DNA from: Melieria omissa
Taxonomy: Eukaryota > Arthropoda > Insecta > Diptera > Ulidiidae
Reading direction: 5' to 3'
Length of the DNA: 64,000 nucleotides
Assembly: GCA_963971225.1 (NCBI GenBank)
Contig: OZ020267.1
Span: forward strand, 112,602,936-112,666,935
The notes under the pieces are model-generated. The model made no database searches and was not told the origin of the DNA. It saw only the letters and a program-made list of their open reading frames with translations. Shown here piece after piece: positions 24,198 through 35,602 of this stretch. The stretch's first letter is position 1. Every line of letters starts with the position of its first letter. The position numbers and the translations under genes were made by a program.

Positions 24198-24326
24198 GAT
24201 TCGGTCGGTAGTTAAGTATATATTAACATAACTTGTATATATATATACTTACATATGTAGCCTACCATAAAAACATAATAAACTTCATCTGCCATTGCGC
24301 TTTGCCTTTGTCAAAAGCCTCACCCA

Positions 24327-24400
24327 GATTTCGTCTGGTCAGACGACAAAGTGCAAATGTGTAGTAACTTGTTACTGCCCATCGAAGGGTTAAGGGTTAA
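24327..24400. mobile_element. Right end of a TTAA-bounded (piggyBac-like) element, partner end not found
   Basis: The sequence CGAAGGG followed by TTAA (24390-24393) and a second GGGTTAA has the CCC-TTAA border typical of piggyBac-type insertions. Inside it lies the palindrome TCGTCTGGTCAGACGA with flanks ATT and CAAAG. The same 24-bp word (one change, inverted) occurs at 26855-26880 inside another TTAA-type end, so the two belong to one repeat family. The left end could not be located. Confidence 0.55.
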
Positions 24401-24502
24401 GATACAAAAACCACGTTTACAATGTTCAAATATGTACATGGTTAAATTACATATTTATACGAGTAATACAATAGGCACATTTTTAAGCTTAAAATATTCA
24501 GT

Positions 24503-24508
24503 TTTATT
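24503..24508 (-). terminator. Candidate polyadenylation signal of the F-box/LRR gene
   Basis: AATAAA is present on the minus strand about 190 nt past the stop codon at 24693, in an A-rich context. It is the first good signal downstream of the gene; its use is not shown. Confidence 0.45.
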
Positions 24509-24692
24509 TTATTTTTTCAAGCTAGAACCTTGTTGACCTTACAGACAAGTCATAACAAACTTAAAATCCAAGTGTGGTTGGAACATCTAAAAGCCTCAAC
24601 TTGTATGCACATTTTCACTCACTGTTTAATCAATTAATGTGAAAGTGTTCCTTCTAAATAGCCAAAATTGTTCACCCTTGCAAATCGTTGTC

Positions 24693-26172
24693 TTATTCAT
24701 CTACGTTCGGAGAAATTTTTATCCAATCAGGAGTCGGAAAATCCATAGTCAGTCTAACATCGACAAGTCCAGCTGCGGCCGCTGACTTATACCTTTTATC
24801 CTGCATCGATTAAAAGCAGTGAAAAACATGAATATTGTGTATACCGAAAAATACTCACATTTATGATAGCTTCATAATCAAATTCGTTGTAGATGACAAA
24901 AGTCAGTGGGATATCTCTGACTCTAGTCTGTTGGCGTCTGGCTTTTATGATACGAAAGATCGTATTCACATGTCTAAAGTCTTTTACATACCAAGTATTC
25001 AGATTGGGACAAGCATTGTATAGAGTAACCAGACTGGAATAAGATATGTTAAAGCACGACTCCAAATAGATTTCCTCCAAATGTGGCATAGGTATCAAGA
25101 CCACATTCCGAAACGGCTCCAAGTGGCCACGTTCGATATACAGTTTTTTCAAACGCGGTATTTTGCTTATTGTGTTCCAATCCATACTACTTGACCCTTC
25201 TTCGTCTAGATCATCTCTAATATAGATCGCTTCGATATTTCGGTTGTTCGCCAAAGCGCTGAGCAGCTCGTTGAGATTGATTTGGTAGGTATTGATGTTC
25301 AATATCTTCAACTTGGGCATTAAACCGCCGATAAATGGAAAAATACATTTATCAATGCGGGCGTCCACACCCAGCTGATACAGACAGTCCAGGTTCAGGA
25401 AAATTTCGTTCATTATGTGCGAGTTTGTTTCCTCCGTAAGCAGTGTGCAGTCCATTATGCTTAATTGCTCGAGGCAAAGTGCTTCAGCGATTTCCCTCAT
25501 ATGAAACGAATCGATTCCTTCGCACGAATCGATGTCTAGAGCCACAACTTTACGACATTCGGAGATGTATTTGCCTGAAAAAAATAGGTCAGCGGGTGTC
25601 ATATAAAAGCCCTTTCAACAAGGAAATTGCGAAACTTTCCCAAACGCACCTGAAAGAAAGCTATTTTCCGATAAATCCAAGAATTTAAGATTGTCTAACA
25701 AAGACAACTGTTTGATGTCGTCATCTGCCAAAAAGCCGGTAGTGATTGTAACGTGAGTCAATGCATGAAAGTCTTTCACCACATTCATTAAATTAAATTG
25801 ATCAATTGGTATTGAAACCTGCAGTTTCTTTGGCGGTTTGTGTTGAAAGTGTTCCAAAACGAAAGTTTTGTTCGGATGCAGCTCACACATACATATGACA
25901 TGCTCGTCGACAATTCCGGTCTCTGCGACTTTTTTCAATGCCCGATACCTTGCCGACCACAATCGGTGATTGCAGTACTCATCGTAAATTGCTTTAAATT
26001 CTTGCAAGAGACCGCTACACTTTGCTTTGATTTCGACACTAAAGCAATTGTTCGGATATTTTTGGTAGCCGAATGCATCTTTAAACATTTGTTCGTCTAT
26101 GTATTCCAGATTTGCAAATACGCGCATCATGCAGTCCATGCTAAGGTCAATGCCCTGCAATGTGGTCACCAT
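24693..26172 (-). CDS. F-box-like leucine-rich-repeat protein, three exons, 448 aa
   Basis: Exon 1 is 26172-25650, exon 2 is 25574-24859 and exon 3 is 24800-24693 (minus strand). Intron 1 (75 nt, phase 1) has GTGCGT...TTTTTTTCAG. Intron 2 (58 nt, phase 0) has a consensus GTGAGT donor and ATCGATGCAG acceptor. Joining them gives one intact frame ending TAA. The start ATG has the fly context CAAAATGG. Residues about 8-34 (IDLSMDCMMRVFANLEYIDE and on) match an F-box-like helix set, which in SCF ligases binds Skp1. The rest has leucine-rich repeats: LTHVTITTGFL, LKFLDLSENSFLSG, LEQLSIMDC, LKILNINTYQINLNEL, LKKLYIERGHLEP and LEEIYLESCFNISYSSLVTL. A role as a substrate-selecting subunit of a ubiquitin ligase is inference. 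The F-box match is weak, so a plain LRR protein is the alternative. It lies alone among repeats, between two outward-pointing TTAA-type ends. Confidence 0.85.
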
Positions 26173-26486
26173 TTTGCTCAGCGCTCAACTCGATCAATTT
26201 AAATCGTCTTTAATCTGAAAGTATAGATCACATGTGCTCGCTTAGATTGGGTTAGGTTTATTCTGAGGTTGTGAAATAAGGTTTAGCGATGAGTGTACGC
26301 GGCTGATCTAAGTGTCCTCAGCATATTTCCGGTATATGGTAGCTGAGCCTCGAGTGACTAATTCTACTGACTAATGTCTTGGCCACCAAGCTCACATCTT
26401 CTTGAATGTTCCACCTTGGTGACGTTTGCTTAGTCTAGCAAACATGTAGAATTTTAAGATTCCCATTAACTGTATGAAGTGCCTAC
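26173..26486. promoter_or_regulatory. 5' flank of the F-box/LRR gene
   Basis: The 5' UTR and promoter should lie here. The 50 bp before the ATG contain CTTTCAGATTAAAG, a weak initiator-like word on the minus strand. No convincing TATA box was seen. GGGTTAGG lies near 26248. Assignment rests on position only. Confidence 0.3.
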
Positions 26487-26490
26487 TTAA

Positions 26491-26560
26491 CCCTTTCGTT
26501 ACTTTGTTGCCATATGGCATCGTGGTACTTTGTGGACGTCTAAACTCTCTATGTTTTCAA
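26491..26560. mobile_element. TTAA-CCC type element end with internal palindrome
   Basis: TTAA (26487-26490) is followed by CCCTTTCGTTACTTTGTTGC and the palindrome TGCCATATGGCA. The layout (TTAA, CCCT, about 20 bp, palindrome) repeats that at 24389, 26842, 32341, 42063 and 58073. The opposite end was not found, so only the end is annotated. Confidence 0.4.
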
Positions 26561-26887
26561 GAATACATTTTATATTGGTCCTTACAATGGTTTGAAGATT
26601 TAGGAACAATACAAAAATAAAAAACTAAATAGTCATGTTTAAAAAAGGTAAGTATACACGTTATTCTAATGTTATACCTGTACATAGTAGAGAAAGAAGA
26701 AGCAGAAAGAAATGGGAAAAAATTTTAATTTGAATTTACTTCAATCAGATACATTTTTAAAATATTTTGGCACAAGTAAATGAAAAACTATTAAATTTTT
26801 AATTATTTATTTATCTTTATTTTATTAATTTTTATGTTTAACCCTCGGATAGACTTTGTCGTCTGGCCAGACGAAATGGATCCAACT

Positions 26888-27207
26888 GGTTACCCGAATG
26901 AATGATAAAAATTGGCGTAGAACGAAACCGATGCGATAGTTGCGGGACAATGTGCAGTCGAATTTAGGTTAGAAAGATTAAATAGTGATATATTGGTGTC
27001 GTCCTATATGACTGTGACTAGGGGTTCTCTTCAGATCCGTAACCCTTCAGGTTGGCCGGATGAATGATAAGAATTTGAGTAGAACGAAACCGATGCGAAA
27101 GTTGTAGGGCAATGTGCAGTCGAATCTAGGTTGGAAAGATCAAATATTAGAATGGTCCTAAAAGACTGGGACTTGGAGTTTTCTTGAGACTAAAATTAAG
27201 TAACGGG
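26888..27207. repeat. Two-copy tandem repeat, unit about 160 bp
   Basis: Both copies contain CGAATGAATGATAA or GGATGAATGATAA, then GTAGAACGAAACCGATGCGA, CAATGTGCAGTCGAAT and GGTTNGAAAGAT, and end with GACTGNGACTNGGNGTTTTCTT-like sequence. They start near 26888 and 27049. Divergence is roughly 15 percent by eye. Confidence 0.8.
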
Positions 27208-27329
27208 TTGTCATGGCAGGTAAATAAATAGGTACTCGTAACTTAGGTTGTATTCGACTAGAATGGCAACTCCAAGGATCTCACTTAGGCCTGAGATGAG
27301 AACCATTTTGATGGAGCACCAACATTTTA

Positions 27330-27905
27330 GCCAGCAAATCAGTCAATATTTAACTTTTTCATTTATTTTCTTTTTTATTTATTTTATTTATATTTTTTTT
27401 TATTTTATTTTTAATTTCATTTCATTTCATTTGTCAAAATTTTAACAGACTATTTATAGTTGTTTCCTAATATTTCTTGTAACCTCGGACAATCACAGAA
27501 AAAAGATTAGCATTTTCATTACATTTAAGAAATTTAAAATTTTTTCATTTATTTTAATATTATTATTTTATTTTATTTTATTTTATTTTTTTTTATAATT
27601 TTCTTTTATTTTATTTTTTATTTATTTTCATTTCAGTCTTTTTATGGGTTTTTCCTAATATTTATTGTAACCTCGGACAATCACAGAACAAAGATTAACT
27701 TTGTTTTACATTTAAGAAATTTAACATTTTTTCATTTATATTATTTTTTATTTTTTTTCAATTTTCTTTTTTATTTATTTTCATTTAATTTATCATAAAT
27801 TTAATCGTCTACTTATGGGTTTTCCCTAATTTTTTTATAACTTTGGACAATCACAAAAAAAAGATTAACTTTTTCGTACATTGAAGAAATTGAACAAAAA
27901 TTTAA
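27330..27905. repeat. Three-copy AT-rich tandem repeat, period about 170-190 bp
   Basis: The block CCTCGGACAATCACAGAAAA (near 27482), CCTCGGACAATCACAGAACA (near 27670) and TTTGGACAATCACAAAAAAA (near 27842) is each followed by AGATTA, then ACATTTAAGAAATTTAA-like sequence and a TTTTATTTTATT tract. Confidence 0.8.
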
Positions 27906-28003
27906 CAAACGATAAAAAAAAACTTAAAAAAAAGAAAAATTAAAAAAAATAAAAATTTCAAATGGTACACACAAATATGCATCATTGGTCATGGAAGAGT
28001 TAA

Positions 28004-29987
28004 TTTCAAACTACAGTGTGGGTAAATCAGAAAAATTTTATTTAAATTCCCTTTGGGGTTGTGTGGAATTTTAATTTGTGTGGAAAATTAATTTAACCGT
28101 CGCAATGTTGACTTGAAACATAATATTTACTCGTACTTGATATCTGTGCAATTTATAACTTTTCAGGGCGCACACTTGCAGCTCTTGAAAACTACTGCCG
28201 CAGATGGCACTGGGATTTTATTTTTTCTATATTTTTTTTCTGGTTGTTTTTGTGTGTAAAATGCCAGCACAATGCCAACAGCCACAGCGCGCAAAATGTG
28301 AACTGCATTTTCTGATGCGTTGGCTGCGATAAAAGACGCTGTTCTACAACGCTTCGAACACGCAGCGAGCACGTGAAACTATTCATGTGTCTATTTTTTT
28401 CTTCTGTTATTGCAAGACAAAAATTACATTTTCTCCACACACACTCACACACACACACATGGAAGCGCGTGAAGCCATGACTGCAGTCAGCAGTTTGTGC
28501 AGATTTTGCATTGGCATTGTTTTTGTTGCTGGGTTTTTTATTTAAATTTGCATTCGTAAATGGCATTTGTCTCGGGAAAGCGAAAAACGCACAGCGCTGC
28601 GCCAACCTTTGGATACCTTTTGAAATCGGCAAAGTAACATCTTAAGTTGCGCTGCCACTCGGCGCCGAGTGGTGCGGTGCGGTGCGGCATATGCGGCAAT
28701 GCAAGATGCCGTACATAAATTTCGCCGGCTTAACGTTGTTTGCTGGCAAACGAACGCTGGCAGCATACGTGCCGCACGATAACGTGTGGCAGCAACACAA
28801 ACACCACGCACACACACACACACACACACAGATTGAGAGAATTTCATACAAATGCGGCCATTGTTGTGGTTGCTTGCAGCGTGCATGCTGCAAGCGCTGA
28901 TAAGGCCAAGAAACGACTGCAGCAAATTGTGCGGTAAGCGAAATCGATCGATTTCGTAATGTCTTCTTTCTTCAACATTTTCTCGACTTGTTCTCTTTGT
29001 TTGTCAGTCACCAAAAAAAAAATGTGGAAAATTGTGATTTTTTGTGCGTGTGTGTGTGTGAAAAATAATTTCCTCTACATTCACTTTTCGAATTTCGCAA
29101 GCGAGGCGCGTTCAACAAGTGAACTCGTCGAGAAATCCAGTTGGCCATCGAATGCACCGGAGAGCGACAAACCGACAGACAGACAAACGGCTTGACAAAC
29201 TTGTCGTTAAGCTGGCACTGCAACCGCCGCCATTTCTCGCTAACAATGCAGCATACTTCCACTCCAGCGCAAGGACACACACTCATCCTGCGAATTTCGA
29301 CGCGCATTGAGACGATCTTCCTTTCAGCCACAATTGCATGCGCACTTCTGCTGCTGCTGATTGTAATAACAGTAATGATGGTTGGTTTTCTTTATGCATT
29401 CTATTCGATGCCGATTCAATCGCAAATATTCGAATCATGTTGTAATTGCTGCCATCGTCAATGCTTGCGAAAGCTTAGTCTCGAGCTGAGCTTTTCTTCA
29501 CTGCAATGGCAATGAAAGCAATTACGCGTACGAAATGGTATCGAGCAAACAAATTGGTTTCAACAGCTGAATCATGCCAAGAGTGCTGCGATAACTGTGA
29601 GCAAAGTATTTGCTGCATTATGTTCTCCGGCTGATTGTAGATTAGGTATTTTAGCTATGATTCGGCAACATAGCTTTGACACACACACATGTATGTATTT
29701 TGTTTGTTGGTCAGCGCTAACCGCAACTGCCGCGCAGACTTTCTTCTTCTTATGATAAAACCTGCCCAATTACAGTCAAGTCCCCCCCAAGGGACTTAAA
29801 GACACACAAATGAATATTTCAACTGTCTTAAAACTTCAATTTTCATTGCCAAAGATGGTTGCTTAAGTTATATAAAAAATTAATTAAATTATAATAAAAA
29901 TAAATTATAAAAAAAATATAGTTTCGAATACAATTTCCTAGAAAAATTATTTCAAATTATTCTCATGCATTGTCCCACCTACGTACA
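28004..29987. other. Non-coding island, GC-richer from 28190 to 29770
   Basis: A CA microsatellite at about 28807-28830 and GACAGACAGACAAAC runs at about 29170 are present. Several frames on both strands of about 60-146 codons are low-complexity. None has a domain or a spliceable structure that I can defend. Confidence 0.35.
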
Positions 29988-29989
29988 TA

Positions 29990-30597
29990 GCGCACACCAC
30001 TACAAAAGTGACACAACTCAAAATTTTGTATTTTTCAGGAAACGCAAAAAACAGTTTTTGACCTAAATAAACATTTTTTAAAATAACGTATAGACCGTTC
30101 AGTAGAAAATCCTTACAGATTATGCTTTAGGATAAGTTACAAGAATTTTTTTATTTTACACTAGGAAATCAAAAATTTTGAGTTGTGACTGTTTTGATGA
30201 TATTTTCTTTCAATAATTGCGGAATTATTTTAAGTTATGTCACTTTTTCTGAGTTTTATAATTATAAATGATAGTTAAAAGTCGGAAGAAAACTTTTGAA
30301 AATTTGAAATTAATTTTTTTATTTGAAAATATATGCTGAAATTGTCAGAACTTTGCTTAAAATTAATTTCAACAAAAATTTATTTCGTCTAAAGTGTCAC
30401 AATTTCAGTTAGGACTCTTTTGCATTGAGCTGCAGCGATCAAATAGCATCAAACTTCTGACATGAAGAGAGACCTAACTATTTTTGCAACAGTTGAACTT
30501 TTGCTTATTGGTAGATTGATGCATTGTGCACAGTATTAACACATAAACCCGAAAATTAATAATTTTCAGTTGTGTCACTTTTGTAGTGCGTGTGCGA
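29990..30597. mobile_element. MITE-like element with TA flanks
   Basis: The left end GCGCACACCACTACAAAAGT continues GACACAACT-AAAATT. The right end is its reverse complement, with one base change at the tip, one extra base and otherwise near identity over about 33 bp. TA lies outside both ends (29988-29989, 30598-30599), consistent with the Tc1/mariner superfamily. The interior is AT-rich, with no transposase, and contains extra AGTGTCACAATT-type words near 30394. Confidence 0.75.
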
Positions 30598-30599
30598 TA

Positions 30600-31918
30600 T
30601 GTTTGATTTTAAACATTTTTGATCTGTAACTGCATTGGGTTGGCTCTACTTGAATAATGACATATTTAATGTCAAAAAAAATTTAGGAAACTTACCGTCT
30701 TTGGGTTAAGGCTCATTTACTGGCTTCTTAGGAATATTTTTTTTAACTTAAAGCTACATAAGCAATGGTCATCCTTGCCAATAAAAAGTGCTTTCTAACT
30801 CGGAAAGATCCATTTTTTATAAATAAAATTATGATTAATTTTATTGATATTCAAAAATATATCTAAAATATGTAGCTATCTTTTTAGAAATGTAAAATGT
30901 ATTTGATTCATTTTATTGATATTTAATTAATTAATTTTAATTTTATTGATATTTAATCTAAAATGTATAAAATCAGAGTTTCACTTAAAAAAAATTAAAA
31001 TTCTTTCAAAAATTTATTTAATAATTGATTTTCCTTGTAATTTTTCAAATTATTTTTGGTTCCTTTAAAACTATAAAACAAAATCTCATTACTATTTTAT
31101 TTGCTCTAATATTCTGTTCCTCAAACTTCAACTCAACGCTGCACGAGGAACTTTAAGTTCGTAAAAGATTGAATGGCAAAATATGTATGTACACATGTAC
31201 GTTCTCATTGTTGCCACTGTAATTCGTTTGTAATTTCGTAAAACGCGCATCGAGCTTCGCATCGAGCACCATAAATATTTTCGCATTTGCAACATTTCAG
31301 TGTTGGGGCGTGAGCACACAAAATGACTTGCAGTGCGATTGCTCGTCGTTGTCGTATCTGCACATCACATCGACTTATTCCCCGTCATATCTGCACTCAA
31401 GACAAAAACGCAAATTGTCAACGACATTCGCCGCACACCCCGCGGCCTCACCCCTCCGCACACAGTCGACAGTTCGGCGTCGATGTTATGCCAGCATCTG
31501 TCAAACAAATAAACAAATAGCGAGTTTTATCGCAAATTGCTCGCAGGTTAGCGTCGCTATTTCCCAGTGCGCGCTTATCGGCGCTTCGTCCGTCCATCCA
31601 TTCGTCCTGTGTGCGTGCGGATGAAGGAAGCAGCAGCGTTTGTTCTTATTGTCAGCAATTTTGACACATCAACGGCGGCAGCAATTCGCCAGAATACGCA
31701 CGCAGCTGAACAGATTGTTATTGTTATTGTAAATGCTAAATTGTAAATTGCTTATGCTGATTCCCGACACTCTGACATTATCATTGATTTATCGAAACAC
31801 TGGTGCAGTATTGAAGAGAGTAACAAAGAGCGAGGGAAAGAGAAAATTTCGATTGGTTATGAAAGTTTGATGGAAAACTTTCCTAAAACTGAATTGCGTT
31901 TGATTTAGACAAGTGAAG
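30600..31918. other. Non-coding DNA: AT-rich part, then a GC-richer island
   Basis: 30640-31100 is AT-rich, with a small duplicated TTTTATTGATATT block near 30840-30950. 31110-31870 is GC-richer with repeat-poor, regulatory-looking sequence. Frames near 31310-31624 have no domain. Confidence 0.35.
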
Positions 31919-33060
31919 TTGGGTCAGGCCGTGATCGGGTTAGGTTAGGTTCGGTTAAAGGTTATGTTAGGTTAGGTTAAATTAAGTCAAGATCAGTTAA
32001 AGTCAGATGAGATTAAGTCTGATGTGGTTGGACTAAATGAAAGGCTATAATAAGAAAGATAGAGCTAACAATAACACTGCACAACAAAATCAAACTTTTT
32101 TTCAAAAACAAGGTTCTGACAACGGATTCTAGTAGAGGGGGCAAAAAAATATACGTGCATCGGCGTTTTGAAAGTTTACATCTGAATTTTTTTTTAGGGG
32201 GGGTCAAAGTTTTCCCCTTTTTGCTCATTCTTATGGTGAATCGGCATACAAAACCCATGTAACATCACATTTTAGGTATATGATGTGTTCAGCAATTTGG
32301 TGTAAAACACTACGAGGAACATTTTCGTGAAGCATTTTAACCCTGTAGCTCCTATTTTTATGGGTCAATTTGACCTTTTTTTCTAAAATTCCAAAAATGT
32401 CCTGTAAAACAGGACTTTTTAAGGACAACATTTACCACGAAAATATTCGCCATAAAATTCTATTATAGGTCTCTGAATACATCAAAGCCTCAGAAATTAA
32501 CTTGAACACCAGAATTAAGCTAAAACTGAAAATGTGTTTAAGTGTTTATTTCCGTATTTAATCAAAATTGGTACTAAAATCTCCTACAATTCAGGTGAAA
32601 GTGAAACTCAGTTGAGGTGAAACTTAGATAAAGTGAACAAGATTAAAACATAATTCTACTTAAGTTTAGTTACATAAGTTGAGGTCAATAATGGTAAAGT
32701 TGAGTCAGTAGAAATTAGGTTAGGTTAGTTGAAGTGAGGCTAAGCTGAATCAAGTCAAAAATCTGTAAAATATATAAAAATTAGTGAAGTAGTTTAAAAC
32801 AAAAAAACAAGTAAAATAGGTTATGTCAGTTGACGTGAAACTTAGATAAAGTGAAAAAGATTCAAATATAATTCCACTCAGTTTGAGATCAGTTGATTTT
32901 AAGACTGGCGAAATAGTCGTAGTCGTAGAAATTAGGTTAGGTCAGTTGAAGTGAGGATAAGATGAATCAAGTCAAAGTAAAATGAGGTGAAAACAAAACA
33001 ATCCATTTAGATTGAGATCAGTTGAGTTTAAGACTGGCGAAGTAAAGTAGAGTCAGTAGA
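31919..33060. repeat. Degenerate tandem tract with TTAGGTTAGG words
   Basis: Outside the inserted 520-bp repeat, GTGAAACTTAGATAAAGTGA recurs at about 32617 and 32835, and AGAAATTAGGTTAGG at 32709 and 32929 (period near 220 bp). GAGATCAGTTGANTTTAAGA recurs at 32884 and 33013. GGTTAGGTTAGG words also occur at 31940-31980. The array is old and strongly diverged. Confidence 0.65.
32069..32590 (+). repeat. Dispersed repeat, left copy of an inverted pair
   Basis: Bases from ATAACACTGCACAACAAAATC (32069) to about 32590 match, in reverse orientation, 39440-39964. Shared landmarks are TCTGACAACGGATTCT, GGTGAATCGGCATAC, GTAACATCACATTTTAGGTA, TTAACCCTGTAGCTCCTA, GTCCTGTAAAACAGGAC (a palindrome) and TCTGAATACATCAAAGC. 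By eye the copies are roughly 85-90 percent identical with small indels. There is no coding content. This copy sits inside the decayed tandem-repeat tract of 31919-33060. Confidence 0.9.
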
Positions 33061-33315
33061 AGCAAAGATTGATGAGATTTGGATTTTGAGGCAAAAATTC
33101 TTAGATCATGTCCAGAAGTAGGATTGCTACTCATAAGGGTAGGTTAAGTCATATCAGGTCACCTGAAGTCATAGTAATTCCAGTCAAGACCGTCCAAAAC
33201 ATATAACATTGGGTCATCTTAGATCAAATTGGGTAAAGGTTTATGAAGTAAGGTAAATTTAGGTTGGATTAGATGAGAGAAAATATCAATTCTGAAAGTT
33301 GCTAGATATTAGCAC
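33061..33315. other. Non-coding DNA, nothing recognised
   Basis: This short spacer resembles the preceding tract in composition (AGGTTAAGTCAT-like words), but no clear repeat unit can be traced. Confidence 0.3.
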
Positions 33316-33460
33316 CAGTGGTGCACACAGGATTCCATTTTGGGTGGATTTGGCGTACAACTTTTGAGTCCAATTTCATTCGAAACCATATTTTGCATAT
33401 CACAGCAATTTTTCAATTTCGAGGGATTTGAACCCCCAAAACTCCCTGTATGCGCTACTG
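33316..33460. mobile_element. Short hAT-like MITE, family B copy 1
   Basis: The ends CAGTGGTGCACACAGG and CCTGTATGCGCTACTG are inverted matches. The flanks ATTAGCAC and GATAGCAC agree at six of eight positions, suggesting a decayed 8-bp duplication. The interior ATTCGAAACCATATTTTGCA is shared, inverted, with the copy at 35603. Confidence 0.75.
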
Positions 33461-33631
33461 GATAGCACTACTGAAATACATATAAATAGTTTAAATCATG
33501 CAAAGCAAGCAGAACAGATCACATGACTGCATACTGACTGAATACTGTCTGATTACTTCTCAGCTGAATGAAAGAAGCATTAAGTAAATTTTGTTAAATG
33601 GTTCCTCTATACGAGTGTGATTGATCTTTTG

Positions 33632-33702
33632 CAGTGGCGGATTCAGGGGGGTTGCGGATGTTGAAACCACCCCCGAAAAATTTTATTCTGAATTCGCCCC
33701 TG
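33632..33702. mobile_element. Short hAT MITE, family A copy 2 (71 bp)
   Basis: The element runs from CAGTGGCGGATTCAGGGGGG to CTGAATTCGCCCCTG, flanked by ATCTTTTG and ATGTTTTG (7 of 8 identical). It is less than half the length of copies 1 and 3 and retains little more than the inverted repeats. Confidence 0.85.
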
Positions 33703-35005
33703 ATGTTTTGACTAGTTGAAAATTAGTTTTGTGCGGTAAAACTATTTTTTTCTTAGTTCAGAGAGCTTTTCAGATATTATTTTTCTGTATTTTTTTAATA
33801 TGAGATTTTGAATCACCATAAAAACTTTCACTTTTCTTTTTCAATAAAAAACAAAAAAATATAAAATTTCAAAACTTGGGCTTTTGACCCTCTATGGCGT
33901 CCTTGAAAATCTTTAGATTTGTTAAGCTTAAAAAATTCTATAAAATTTTCTTTTTCATTTTTTCGAATACTTTTTTCCCTTGTGTGCAGCACAACAGTCC
34001 TTTGACATTTCCAAAAGGACCCACACTCGAAGCATTCGCACTCAATTTATCCCTTGGCGCCTGTCACCTCAAATAAAGAACTCGTCGTAGGACAAACGGC
34101 AAACATCGATCAAACTGCTGAAAAAAAGGACAACTAAATTGCTTATGTGTGTTGGTAGATTTGGCGCCTCGGGCGCTTTTGTCGATCTTTTTAAACTTTT
34201 ATCATATTCAGCGGTGCGTTTTCGAGCGGCGAACGAAAGGTGGCGAAACGCCACTCGAAATCCTTCAACTAAATTACGGCACATTATCGACATTTGTCAC
34301 CTTTACGAGACTTTTGCACCCTCTGCATTATGTGAATGTGTGTGTGTGTGTATGTGTGTGTGTCAGTGGGTCTGTGCGTGGGTGCGTGTGCGTTATGTCG
34401 AACCCCTCGACCGGCGCAGTCAAGCAAGCGCTGGCACACTCAAAAATAAATGTGCAAATAAATCAATGCATTGCAATAATGCTGGAAGGAAATCGGCGCT
34501 GCGCCAGCAGGACTTCCCAGCTGCAGCAGTGCGAGACAACAGCAAATGCCTTTTGTTCAGCCCCGCACACACAAACACTCGCACACCAATGCACACAGCA
34601 ACACTCGCACACTCGACGCAGCGAGTCAACTGCGGGCGTGAAGTGTTGCGAGTCATCACGTCCGCTGGCAGGAAAATGTTTATACTTCGCTTTCTCTATT
34701 GTGCGAAATTAAATTGACAAGATTTCCTTAACGCATAAAAAATCACAAGGCAGCAAAAAACACGCAAAAAAAGCAAACATTTATAACAACAACCCACCCA
34801 ACCAAGCAACCAACCGTGCCGAACAAATGCCAACAACACTGCGCTCGGGGACCTAAAAAAAAAAAAACATGAAAAGCGGCGCCACTGGAGTCGCACGAGT
34901 CGCTCGTGTGTGGCGCGTTGAGTTGGCGTTTTCTGCGCCCCCTGCGCGTGCGGGGGGAGCACGATTTTCCGCATCGGGACAGCATAATACAGTACAATGT
35001 TGCTG

Positions 35006-35038
<33 letters not shown>

Positions 35039-35480
35039 GTCGTAACAAAATGCTGTAAAATCTGCGTTGAGAAATTCCTGCGCACGCTGACAATGATGAG
35101 TGTGTGCGACATTTTTTTACACCATTTACTCGGCCGCGCGCCTAACACAGTGTCAACAGTTTTCGGCTATTGCGTCGAAGCGACGACCCGAGTCAAGGCA
35201 AATGTTTATTCTCCTTGCTCTTTATTTTTTGTGATTGTGATTATTTATTGGAAAAATATTTACAGTGCAGGTGAAGAGATTTGTTTGGTGTTGCGAAAAT
35301 ATGCCTTGCACGAAATGTATGTATGAAAGCACACTCACACAAACACACAAACACATGCGCACATGTATGAAGTCGAATTTATTGTGCGCTACTTTTCATA
35401 TCTGGCTGCGCTTTTACTTTGTATTTGAATACTAATAAAGAAAATTACATTATGAAAACTGTCAAAGGCATATTTAGGCA
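33703..35480. other. Non-coding DNA with a GC-richer island (34080-35400)
   Basis: GT microsatellites are at about 34335-34362 and CAACAACAA at 35007-35040. An A run lies at 34855-34868. Overlapping frames up to 192 codons at 34139-34717 are in two registers of microsatellite-rich DNA and have no domain. I read this as regulatory or intronic sequence. Confidence 0.35.
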
Positions 35481-35492
35481 ATTCATATTTAA

Positions 35493-35560
35493 CCCTTTCA
35501 CCAGCGGGGAACATGTGTTGCATATATTTTTTTCCATTTTTTTGGACAGTTCTTTCAATG
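35493..35560. mobile_element. TTAA-CCC type element end
   Basis: TTAA (35489-35492) is followed by CCCTTTCACCAGCGGGGAAC and ACATGT. It matches the TTAACCCTTTC pattern at 26487 and 57833. No opposite end was found, so this could be chance. Confidence 0.25.
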
Positions 35561-35602
35561 AGCATCGCCACAGCTGTGGCATGATAGATGAAGGAAGTGA
35601 GG

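Larger units (their letters stand above)
26842..27999. mobile_element. Possible TTAA-bounded element holding tandem repeats
   Basis: The left border is TTAA (26838-26841) then CCCTCGGATAGACTTTGTCG and the palindrome TCGTCTGGCCAGACGA. A plausible right border is CATGGAAGAG then TTAA (28000-28003). The two ends agree only loosely (about half of 13 bases). The left end is closely related to the end at 24389. There is no transposase. The interior is made of the two tandem arrays annotated separately. A piggyBac-like origin is inferred from TTAA and CCC alone. Confidence 0.4.

Noticed and set aside
24389..26842. The F-box/LRR gene as cargo of a piggyBac-like element
   Set aside because: The CCC-TTAA borders face the gene, so each element extends away from it; the gene lies between two insertions.
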